Positions 56,183 through 62,821 of a stretch of 64,000 nucleotides of DNA are shown here, in pieces. A program made the position numbers and the translations under genes. The notes under the pieces were generated by a model that was given only the letters and a program-made list of their open reading frames with translations, was not told the origin of the DNA and searched no databases. Position 1 is the stretch's first letter. Each line of letters begins with the position of its first letter. Location: IMG/VR virus record IMGVR_UViG_3300028746_000014, positions 32,657-96,656 of that record, one strand, 5' to 3'. The stretch comes from a virus.

Positions 56183-58879
56183 TTGCAGCCAATCACCCCG
56201 ATTGACATAGAAACACTCACGCCCCCACTCAAAGTTACTTTCATCCAGAGCCTCGAAGAGCTTGCTTCTCTTCAGGATTTCTTTGCGCGTGTCCAAGCGA
56301 ACGACAAAGGTGTACTCGGATGGGACGTTGAAACGACCCCGTTGAAGGACTACTTCTTCCGGCGCTGCCGTACTGTCCAGTTTGGTAACAACGTCGAGCA
56401 GTACGTGATCGACCTCTTGCCCTTCTGCGACAACGATCCGAACCTACTCTTCTCATGCCAAGGTCAGTACGGCGCGAACCTTCCTCCAAAGCTCAAAGAG
56501 TTGATGCTCATATTGGAGCCTGTGTTGTGCTCTCGAAACTTCCTGAAGGTCGGCGTGAATCTCGGCTTCGAGTACATGACCTTCTACTGGAACTTCGGCC
56601 TGCGCACGTACAACTACTACGATTGCTCGATGGCGGAGAAGTGCATCTGGGCCGGGGCGCACTCGATGAAGGACTACGGCTACTACTCCATGAACGAGAT
56701 GATGGAGCGTTACTTCCGAAAGACTGTGGACAAACAGTATCAGGAATCGTTCACTCTCGACGCAGTGCTTGAGCCGGGTCAGATCAAATACGCCGCACTC
56801 GATACGCGGTTCCCACTGAACATCATGATGGCCCAGAAGGTCGTCGCGTCCGGCATTCGCCTGAAGACTCTCAAAGAGAAGGGCAGCCCGATGGCCAAGT
56901 TCATGGAGAACCTTGAGCCTAAGAACTCCAGCAACGAGCCTATCGTCATGGGCGACAATCTCAACGAGATTGTCCAGATCGAGAATGACGCCATCGGCAT
57001 GTTCGAGGACATGCACATCCACGGTGAGCGCATGGACAAGGAGAAGTGGCGCAAGCGTATCGACGGCAAGATAGCCGAGCTGACCGCGCTCTATAGCGAC
57101 TCGCTCGACCCGTACTTCATCCCTCTCGTCGGCAGCAAGTACGACATAAATACTGATGCTGAGATCGATGCGAAGGAAGCGCAGTGGAAGGCGTTCAACG
57201 TCGTCTCCCCGGCTGAGCTGGAGCTGAAGAAACAGATCGCGGTCTACAAGAAGGCGGGCGACACTGCGGCGATGGCGCACCTCGAAATGCAAAAGGCTCT
57301 GCTTGAGCAACAGCGTAAGGACTTGAAGGAGACGCTGAAGACCGAGCACAGCGACATGAAAAAGAAGCGGACGAAGATCAAAAACCTCGCCGCCAAGTGC
57401 GAAGGCGCAGCACTCATCAACTACAGTAGCGATTCCCAGCTATTAGCGGCCCTACAAGAGATCAAGGGCCTCAAGTCGATGAAGAAGTGCGACGATGACA
57501 CACTGGCGAAGTATGAGGCCAAGGGTTTCGCTATCTGCGGTTCAATCCGTAAGCTTCACACTCTTTCCAAGGAGATCGGGACGTACGGATACCAGTGGGC
57601 TACAGAGTGGACGGGCAAGCCATGCAAAGAGGAAGGGTGGTTGCACCCCGGCGACGGGCGTCTGCATTGCGTCTACAACCAGTACGATGCTGAGACTGGG
57701 CGTTCCTCATCGGAGAAACCTAATGGCCAGAACCTACCGCAGGACGAAGCAGTTCGCTCCTGTTTTATTGCTGATCCTCCTAACGAGTCCATACGTGTTT
57801 CTGATTGCTGCAATGCTGACGCGCCTCCTCGTGAGGGCATCTATGTTGCGGACTTCTCTGTGCCCGGATTTAGGTGCTCCGCCTGCGGAGAGCTTTGTAA
57901 CACCCACGCAGAAGAGTATGTAATCATCACCGCCGATATGTCCGGCGCGGAGCTTCGTATCATCGCGGAGCTGGCACAAGACCCGGTGTGGATCGGTGCT
58001 TTCGGTCGCGGCGAGGACGTTCACTCTGTAGGCACTGAGATTCTGCACGAGCAGGGCTGGGTAGTCCTTACTGAACCCGGCTGCAAGTACTATGCGAAAA
58101 AAGAGAACGGCGAACCGGCGCGGCAGAAGTGCAAATGCAAAGGACACGCTGAGCTGAGGAACGAAAACAAGAGCACGAACTTCCTGCTGGCGTACGGCGG
58201 CGGCCCAAGCAAACTCGCGCAATCAATCGGCAAGACGGTCGAGAAGGCCGCTGAGCTGATGGAGCTGCACTCCAAGAAGTTCCCGCGCATCTGGGCATAC
58301 CTTGAGCAGTCTGGCAAGAATGCCTACATGAAGAAACGCTCGTTCGATATGTACGGTCGGCGTCGTCTCTTCCCAGACCCCACGTGGGATCGTGCGAAGG
58401 AGAAGGCGAAGGTTGACAACGAAGAGAAGCTGAGATTGTCACCTGAAGAGGCACAATTGAAGTACGACCTCTTCGTCAAGAACAACAACCGCAAGCCGGA
58501 CAAAGAAGAGCTGTGGTTCATCGAGCACAACCAGCCGACTCAGAAAGAGATCGGTAAGGCAATGGGCGCGATGTCAGGCTCTATCGAGCGCCAAGGAAAG
58601 AACCACGCCATTCAGGGTACGAACGCCACGATCATCAAGCTGGCGGGCGGTTGTGGGTTCGACAAGGACGGAGTGCCGTACCTGTGGCATACTCTTCCCA
58701 CCTTCCGTGCGCGTCTCATCAAGATGGTGCATGACGAGCTTGTGGTACAATGTCCTAAGCACAAAGCCACTGAGGTAGCAAAGCTGATCGGTGACGCATT
58801 CAAGCGGGCCGCAGCGGTGAAGATGACAGCAGTGGTCATGGAGTTCGATTCGAACATCGCGGAGTGTTGGAAAAAATGA
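56183..58879 (+). CDS. Family A DNA polymerase with 3'-5' exonuclease
   Basis: 898 residues from TTG 56183; a TGA at 56171 limits the frame and no ATG lies near. Exonuclease GWDVETTP at about 47-54 (DxE). Polymerase motif A ADMSGAELR about 582-590 (T7 DASGLELR), motif B KSTNFLLAYGGG about 665, HAIQGTNATIIKLA, motif C VHDELVVQ about 850. Unusual: a zinc-ribbon-like insertion (SDCCNAD...FRCSACGELC, about 540-575) between RSCF and motif A, and a second Cys/His insertion (CKCKGH) before motif B. Works with the T7-like helicase. Confidence 0.95.
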   Translation: MQPITPIDIETLTPPLKVTFIQSLEELASLQDFFARVQANDKGVLGWDVETTPLKDYFFRRCRTVQFGNNVEQYVIDLLPFCDNDPNLLFSCQGQYGANLPPKLKELMLILEPVLCSRNFLKVGVNLGFEYMTFYWNFGLRTYNYYDCSMAEKCIWAGAHSMKDYGYYSMNEMMERYFRKTVDKQYQESFTLDAVLEPGQIKYAALDTRFPLNIMMAQKVVASGIRLKTLKEKGSPMAKFMENLEPKNSSNEPIVMGDNLNEIVQIENDAIGMFEDMHIHGERMDKEKWRKRIDGKIAELTALYSDSLDPYFIPLVGSKYDINTDAEIDAKEAQWKAFNVVSPAELELKKQIAVYKKAGDTAAMAHLEMQKALLEQQRKDLKETLKTEHSDMKKKRTKIKNLAAKCEGAALINYSSDSQLLAALQEIKGLKSMKKCDDDTLAKYEAKGFAICGSIRKLHTLSKEIGTYGYQWATEWTGKPCKEEGWLHPGDGRLHCVYNQYDAETGRSSSEKPNGQNLPQDEAVRSCFIADPPNESIRVSDCCNADAPPREGIYVADFSVPGFRCSACGELCNTHAEEYVIITADMSGAELRIIAELAQDPVWIGAFGRGEDVHSVGTEILHEQGWVVLTEPGCKYYAKKENGEPARQKCKCKGHAELRNENKSTNFLLAYGGGPSKLAQSIGKTVEKAAELMELHSKKFPRIWAYLEQSGKNAYMKKRSFDMYGRRRLFPDPTWDRAKEKAKVDNEEKLRLSPEEAQLKYDLFVKNNNRKPDKEELWFIEHNQPTQKEIGKAMGAMSGSIERQGKNHAIQGTNATIIKLAGGCGFDKDGVPYLWHTLPTFRARLIKMVHDELVVQCPKHKATEVAKLIGDAFKRAAAVKMTAVVMEFDSNIAECWKK

Positions 58880-59028
58880 AGATGCCTCATATCAATCCGC
58901 ACCTTATACCGAACGTCATGATCGCACTTGACTTCGCAGCAGCGGCAGTGTACGCTTCAGATAAGAACTGGAAGCAGACGGTCTACTGGCTACTGTGTGC
59001 AGCCATCGTCTACGTGGTGACATATTGA
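58876..59028 (+). CDS. 50-aa membrane protein
   Basis: ATG overlaps the polymerase stop (ATGA). Hydrophobic helix near residues 14-27 and a second at 37-50 (TVYWLLCAAIVYVVTY). Similar tiny membrane proteins accompany phage polymerase genes. Function unknown. Confidence 0.6.
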   Translation: MKMPHINPHLIPNVMIALDFAAAAVYASDKNWKQTVYWLLCAAIVYVVTY

Positions 59029-59036
59029 TCGAGCGA

Positions 59037-59348
59037 ATGGACAGTCTATGGGAGCGCGGCGAATATCTCCTGTTCAAGGATGTGGGGAAGGCCCGTAAAG
59101 GCGGCACTACCCACGTCTTTGACGTGATGTCTAAGACCGGCGCTGCACTGGGAATCATCAAGTGGTTCCCACACTGGCGGAAGTACACGTTCCACCCCGG
59201 ACCCGAAACAGTTTTCGATCCAAAGTGCTTGACAGAACTATCCGAGTACTGTACACTGAAAACAGTCGAACACAACGCAGGTAAGGGATACCCCAGAGAC
59301 TATAGAGGTTTCTGCAAACCGAAGGTTGACAAGACCGATCAAGTTTGA
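59037..59348 (+). CDS. Hypothetical protein
   Basis: 103 residues from ATG 59037; TTG 59025, overlapping the previous stop, is possible. Compact alpha/beta sequence rich in Gly, Trp and Lys (THVFDVMSKTGAALGIIKWFPHWRKY). No family recognised. Its 3' end contains the tmRNA promoter -35. Confidence 0.7.
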   Translation: MDSLWERGEYLLFKDVGKARKGGTTHVFDVMSKTGAALGIIKWFPHWRKYTFHPGPETVFDPKCLTELSEYCTLKTVEHNAGKGYPRDYRGFCKPKVDKTDQV

Positions 59349-59354
59349 TACAAT
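59326..59354 (+). promoter_or_regulatory. tmRNA promoter
   Basis: TTGACA (59326-59331), 17-nt spacer, TACAAT (59349-59354). Predicted start about 59361, immediately before the acceptor piece of the permuted tmRNA. Confidence 0.85.
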
Positions 59355-59360
59355 TCAAAA

Positions 59361-59700
59361 AGTTACGCATGGTATGAAGCTCCAAAGTCGGTAGACGGAC
59401 GCGAGTTCGACTCTCGCCATCTCCACCAAAACAATCTCGTAAGCGTACCGCATACGGGGATGTCACGGCTTCGACGGATACAGATAGAAGAGTGGACTGT
59501 GCAGGTGCCTAGCGACCTTGACTGCTGGAAAAAAAGAACTGTCACCGAAAGTGTCAGCCACAGCCGTGTCCGTTTCAGCGTTCGCAAGAGCGTTGTTGCA
59601 GCACAGCTACTTGCGGCCTAATAACCGCTGGGGCCTCTTGACGGGCCTAGCAACAGAAGGGGGAGCGATCCCCCAGTCTAAACATTTACGTGGGAAGGCT
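59361..59700 (+). ncRNA. ssrA: Circularly permuted (two-piece) tmRNA
   Basis: Ribosome-rescue RNA. Acceptor piece about 59361-59428: GGAC, then T-arm GCGAG-TTCGACT-CTCGC (59401-59417), CATCTCC (59418-59424), A, CCA (59426-59428). A 27-nt spacer (59429-59455) is followed by the coding piece from 59456: GGGGATG pairs fully with CATCTCC, including G3-U70, then CACGGCTTCGACGG, a pseudoknot-like GCAGGT/ACCT region and an A-rich stretch before the tag frame. Tag ends ...SVVAAQLLAA with tandem TAA TAA (59619-59624) followed by CC as in E. coli; resume codon near 59544. GGGGGA-GCGA-TCCCCC hairpin at 59659-59674. 3' end is approximate. Confidence 0.9.
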
Positions 59701-59774
59701 GACGAATGGATTTTCATGGGGTCGGTCGGCGGGTGATTGGGGTTGTCACTGGCGAGGGTTTATAAAGGAGATGT

Positions 59775-60053
59775 ATGTCTGGACAAGAGCAGTTGGTAAA
59801 AGGCGGCAAGAGTTCGTTTCCGTTCTTCTCTATTTTGACCTTGATTTTTGTCGTCGCTAAACTTGCTGGGTTCTTCCCGCATTCATGGTGGATTGTGTTC
59901 ATACCCCTGTGGGGACCGATATCGGTACTGGTGGCACTGTCGTTGCTGTTTATTCTGGCAGCGTTGATCTTCGCAATAGTGGGTTCCGTTATCGACGAGA
60001 TCGATAAGGTACGCAGCAAGAAAAAGAAAGACGACGGTAAATGGCTCTCCTGA
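59775..60053 (+). CDS. Small two-helix membrane protein
   Basis: 92 residues after AAAGGAG. Two hydrophobic helices (about 18-34 and 45-70), with WWIVFIPLWGP between, and a strongly basic C-terminus (KKKKDDGKW). Resembles the 'transmembrane Fragile-X-F' group seen in phages; role unknown. Confidence 0.75.
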   Translation: MSGQEQLVKGGKSSFPFFSILTLIFVVAKLAGFFPHSWWIVFIPLWGPISVLVALSLLFILAALIFAIVGSVIDEIDKVRSKKKKDDGKWLS

Positions 60054-60181
60054 TTCTGTTACTCGCATTCTTCTTCCTTCTGGTTGGCGCATCTGTTACG
60101 GCGCTGGCGCTGGGATACCTCGCGTATCGAGTGTATCAGTTCTTCTACAAACGTCGAGCGCTCAAGGCGTACGGCTTTTAG
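60041..60181 (+). CDS. 46-aa membrane protein
   Basis: Starts MALLILLLAFFFLLVG, one long transmembrane helix and basic tail (YKRRALKAYGF). Overlaps the previous gene by 13 nt and ends 5 nt before tRNA-Ile. Confidence 0.6.
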   Translation: MALLILLLAFFFLLVGASVTALALGYLAYRVYQFFYKRRALKAYGF

Positions 60182-60186
60182 ATTGT

Positions 60187-60261
60187 TGTGAGGTAGCTCA
60201 ATGGCAGAGCAATCGCTCGATAAGCGAGAGGTTGAAGGTTCAACTCCTTCTCTCACAACCA
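60187..60261 (+). tRNA. tRNA-Ile (GAT) with C33
   Basis: 75 nt with CCA. Acceptor TGTGAGG/TCTCACA, A73; D-stem GCTC/GAGC; T-arm GAAGG-TTCAACT-CCTTC. Anticodon stem has four pairs (27-43 is A-G) and loop TCGATAA, giving anticodon GAT with C at position 33. The stem TCGCT/AGCGA can close the loop to five nt. Confidence 0.88.
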
Positions 60262-60602
60262 AATGCAACTGTGGTCGAGAGTATGTGTACGACCGTGCTA
60301 AGGGGCACAAACGACATATTTGCAATTCCTGCAATGCCAATAGACGTAGGAATGAGATCAAACGGCGTATGGTTGAGTATAAGGGTGGCAAATGTGTCGC
60401 CTGTGGTTACGATAGATGCATCAGGGCTTTAGGATTTCATCACCTTAGTCCTGCCAGCAAAAACTTTGATCTTTGCAGGGCATACACTAAGCCTTGGGAG
60501 ACCGTCAAGACAGAGTTGGATAAGTGTGATCTACTGTGTGCTAATTGTCACATGGAAGAGGAAGACTTACTTACTCGACAAGCCGGGGAGTGGCGCAAAT
60601 AG
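60201..60602 (+). CDS. HNH endonuclease overlapping tRNA-Ile
   Basis: 133 residues. Zinc ribbon CNCG...CNSC (about 22-43), then VEYKGGKCVACGYDRCIRALGFHHLSP, and ELDKCDLLCANCHMEEED: the standard phage HNH with two extra CxxC pairs. The only start before the zinc ribbon is ATG 60201, inside tRNA-Ile; the zinc ribbon itself begins right after the tRNA CCA. Probable homing endonuclease inserted at the tRNA 3' end. Confidence 0.85.
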   Translation: MAEQSLDKREVEGSTPSLTTKCNCGREYVYDRAKGHKRHICNSCNANRRRNEIKRRMVEYKGGKCVACGYDRCIRALGFHHLSPASKNFDLCRAYTKPWETVKTELDKCDLLCANCHMEEEDLLTRQAGEWRK

Positions 60603-60671
60603 ACGCACGGCCCATGGGGGCCGGTATAGTGCAGGTATACCTCGTAAGAGCGAGTCCTGTCTCCCCGACCA
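60584..60671 (+). ncRNA. tRNA-like element with enlarged T-loop
   Basis: Acceptor CGGGGAG/CTCCCCG is perfect with C1-G72, A73 and CCA (proline-like). D-stem GCG/CGC without loop GG; anticodon stem CGGCC/GGCCG with 6-nt loop CATGGG; T-stem GCAGG/CCTGT encloses 20 nt instead of 7 (60636-60655) and includes CTC-GTAA-GAG. Either a decayed or interrupted tRNA-Pro, or a tRNA mimic. Its first 19 nt overlap the HNH gene. Confidence 0.5.
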
Positions 60672-60760
60672 TTTCAAGCTGGCTCAACGTTCTTATCCCC
60701 GTCTTCATGAGCCATCCAAATAAAAGACAGAATGGGGAGCTGACAGCTTGCGTGAAGTTG

Positions 60761-60789
60761 TTGACTTTTTGAAGCATCAGGTTTACAAT
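60761..60789 (+). promoter_or_regulatory. Promoter of tRNA-Met and SPFH gene
   Basis: TTGACT (60761-60766), 17-nt spacer, TACAAT (60784-60789). Start predicted near 60796, 13 nt before tRNA-Met. The stretch 60672-60760 has only a loose GGCTCA/TGAGCC hairpin. Confidence 0.8.
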
Positions 60790-60808
60790 ACGAAAACAAG
60801 ATGCGTTT

Positions 60809-60884
60809 GGCGGGATAGCTCAGTTGGTAGAGCAGCGGACTCATAATCCGAAGGTCGGTGGTTCAAATCCATCTCCCGCAACCA
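60809..60884 (+). tRNA. tRNA-Met (CAT), initiator-like 1-72
   Basis: 76 nt with CCA. GCGGGA/TCCCGC acceptor pairs but G1-A72 do not pair, an initiator-type feature; A73. D-stem GCTC/GAGC is elongator-type. Anticodon loop CTCATAA (CAT); stem CGGA/TCCG with G27-A43 unpaired. T-arm GGTGG-TTCAAAT-CCATC. Initiator, elongator and Ile2 cannot be separated with certainty. Confidence 0.88.
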
Positions 60885-60919
60885 AGTTCTGTAACTAAAC
60901 CGGTAACACAGGGAGATTT

Positions 60920-61738
60920 ATGAAGCGCGGATATATTCTGTTAGCAATTCTGGTACTGGCCTCGTTGGTAACTCTGGCGACTCTGGGATGTAATACTGTG
61001 TCCCCAAACAACGGCTTTGAAGCCGTACTCGTCGAGAAGCCACTGATCTTCGGACACGGCGGTGTAGATGATACGCCTGTGAAGACCGGCCTGACGTTCA
61101 CAGCGCCCACCACCTCAGCCATCTTTGTCAACATGCAGCCCATCGCAGTCACGGAAGACCTGAAGGACTTGATGTCCAGCGACGGCGTGCCTTTGGAGTT
61201 CGATCCACAGCTCATCGTCCAAGTTGATGACTCTGTGAAGCTCATCAAGAACTTTGGTGAGGCGTGGTACCCCAACAACATCCAGCGCCAGTTCCAGAAC
61301 TACGTGCGCCAGTCGGCCAAGAAGTACGACTCTAACGAGACTGCCATCAAGTCGTCAGCCATCGAGGTGATCGAGCAGGAGGTCACGAAGAACCTGAGTG
61401 ACTACATTGTGGCCACCAAGATTCCCGTGCATGTGGTCCGCGTGACCATCGGCAAGGCCAACCCACCTGACCTCATCAAGCACCAGCGTGTAGAGACTGC
61501 TGCGCAAGAGCAGCGCGTCAACACCGAGGCGCAGCGCAAACTGGCTGAGGACTCACGTAAAGCCGCCGAGCTTTCCCGCGCTGAAGCTGACAACGCTTAC
61601 CGAAACCAGATGGGCCTCTCGCCCGATCAGTTCATCCAACTGGAGCGCGTCAAGATGCAGGCTAATGCTTGCGCCAACCCTAACTCCCGCTGTATCTTCA
61701 ACGACGCTAAGGTGCCGTTGATCCTAGAAGGCAAGTAA
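60920..61738 (+). CDS. SPFH/band-7 (prohibitin-like) membrane protein
   Basis: 272 residues. N-terminal signal/anchor (about 5-24) ending LATLGC, a poor lipobox. SPFH-like beta domain (FEAVLVEKPLIFGHGGVDDTPVKTGLTF ... VNMQPIAVTEDL), then YVRQSAKKYDSNE, VHVVRVTIGKANPPDLIKHQRVETAAQEQRVNTEAQRKLAEDSRKAA, the coiled coil typical of the family. In bacteria such proteins (HflKC) modulate membrane proteases; a phage copy might alter host membrane quality control. Confidence 0.85.
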   Translation: MKRGYILLAILVLASLVTLATLGCNTVSPNNGFEAVLVEKPLIFGHGGVDDTPVKTGLTFTAPTTSAIFVNMQPIAVTEDLKDLMSSDGVPLEFDPQLIVQVDDSVKLIKNFGEAWYPNNIQRQFQNYVRQSAKKYDSNETAIKSSAIEVIEQEVTKNLSDYIVATKIPVHVVRVTIGKANPPDLIKHQRVETAAQEQRVNTEAQRKLAEDSRKAAELSRAEADNAYRNQMGLSPDQFIQLERVKMQANACANPNSRCIFNDAKVPLILEGK

Positions 61739-61743
61739 TCGAG

Positions 61744-61821
61744 ATGGGCGGCCACCCTAAAGGTGGACACAGCCGTCACATAGGTGGATACCCTAGCAGG
61801 GTCGCAATGCCACCCGTCCAT
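61744..61821 (+). ncRNA. Structured RNA, three-way junction
   Basis: P1 ATGGGCGG (61744-61751)/CCGTCCAT (61814-61821), 8 pairs with one G-T; P2 CCACC/GGTGG (61752-61766) stacked directly on P1; 17-nt linker; P3 GTGG/CCAC (61784-61787/61810-61813) with inner ACCCT-AGC-AGGGT (61790-61802). Sits 5 nt after the SPFH stop and 46 nt before the next ATG. No known riboswitch consensus recognised, no T-tract. Confidence 0.6.
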
Positions 61822-61867
61822 TTCACACGTGAGCATGAGTCAAATTTAGTAACACAAGGAGCTACAA

Positions 61868-62227
61868 ATGTCTGAAGAGACCGCAGTACAGGACAAGAAC
61901 TACATCGGTGATTTTTCCAGCAAGGAAGACGTACTGAGCAACTTCAACGTGGATGCGTCAGCCCTTGAAGGTGGCGAGATTCTGATGGCGTGGTACGGCT
62001 ACGGCAGCTACGACGGAGAGGCTTTCGTCCTTGTTCGCAAGGACGGCAAGTTCTTCGAAGTCAACGGCGGCCACTGCTCTTGTTACGGCCTTGAGGATCA
62101 GTGGGAACTCGAAGAGACCAGCATCACCGCACTGGCGATGAAGAACTTCGGAGGCTACTCGTACGAAGGTGAAGCGGCAACCACACGGCTGCACGAGATC
62201 GTAGCTGAGAACTCGGCGGCAGCGTAA
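61868..62227 (+). CDS. Conserved-type phage protein
   Basis: 119 residues, CAAGGAG upstream. Acidic; central FFEVNGGHCSCYGLEDQWELEET is a segment met in many phage proteins of unknown function. Stop overlaps the phosphoesterase start (TAATG). Confidence 0.75.
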   Translation: MSEETAVQDKNYIGDFSSKEDVLSNFNVDASALEGGEILMAWYGYGSYDGEAFVLVRKDGKFFEVNGGHCSCYGLEDQWELEETSITALAMKNFGGYSYEGEAATTRLHEIVAENSAAA

Positions 62228-62820
62228 TGGACTTCTTTACCGCAGACGAGCACCACGGGCACGAGAATGCGATGCTAGGCTGGGGGCGTGTGGAGAAGGC
62301 ACGCCCTTGGACTTCTCTCGACGGTATGACCGAGGGATTGATCGAGCGCCACAACGATGTCGTGAAAGATGGCGACACCGTTTGGCACCTTGGCGATATG
62401 TTCTGGAGAACTCTGGGCTACGATAAGGCAGAGTACATCATGAGCCGGTTGAATGGGGCGCATCGATACGTCAAGGGCAACCACGAAGAGCTGTTGGAAT
62501 CTAACGCCTTCATCGCACGGTTGTTCGAGTCAGTAGAAGAGCGCGTGTTCCTGAGGCCCATCAGTCAGAAGCGCATCGTGCTCGATCACTACGCGGGCCG
62601 CGTCTGGAGGGATTCTCATAAGGGATCGATCCAGCTCTACGGACATTCGCACGGTGAGCTTGCATACGCGCCGGACCTTCTGTCGATGGATGTAGGCGTC
62701 GATGCCAACAACTTCACCCCGGTATCACTGGACACTGTGTACGCTCTCATGGAGCGCAAGAACAACGCACGAATTGAGCGGGAACGCCTTCGTCTAGCCG
62801 AGTACAACCTAAAGAGGTAA
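62227..62820 (+). CDS. Calcineurin-like phosphoesterase
   Basis: 197 residues. Two-metal site motifs: FFTADEHHGH, DTVWHLGDMFW, VKGNHE, LDHYAGRVW and YGHSHGEL, then MDVGVDANNFTPVSL. This small type is common in bacteria and phages; substrates unknown (nucleotides or phosphoproteins). Second such enzyme in the window, unrelated in length to that at 18099. Confidence 0.92.
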   Translation: MDFFTADEHHGHENAMLGWGRVEKARPWTSLDGMTEGLIERHNDVVKDGDTVWHLGDMFWRTLGYDKAEYIMSRLNGAHRYVKGNHEELLESNAFIARLFESVEERVFLRPISQKRIVLDHYAGRVWRDSHKGSIQLYGHSHGELAYAPDLLSMDVGVDANNFTPVSLDTVYALMERKNNARIERERLRLAEYNLKR

Positions 62821-62821
62821 C

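Noticed and set aside
56453-57349. 298-residue minus-strand ORF within the polymerase gene
   Set aside because: Leu/Arg/His-rich antisense frame with no start signal; the polymerase frame has all family motifs.
57780-57930. Intein in DNA polymerase
   Set aside because: Insert of about 45 residues is far too short and lacks the Cys/Ser start and HN end motifs of inteins.
59659-59674. GGGGGA-GCGA-TCCCCC as intrinsic terminator of the tmRNA
   Set aside because: No T-tract follows; better explained as an internal tmRNA helix.
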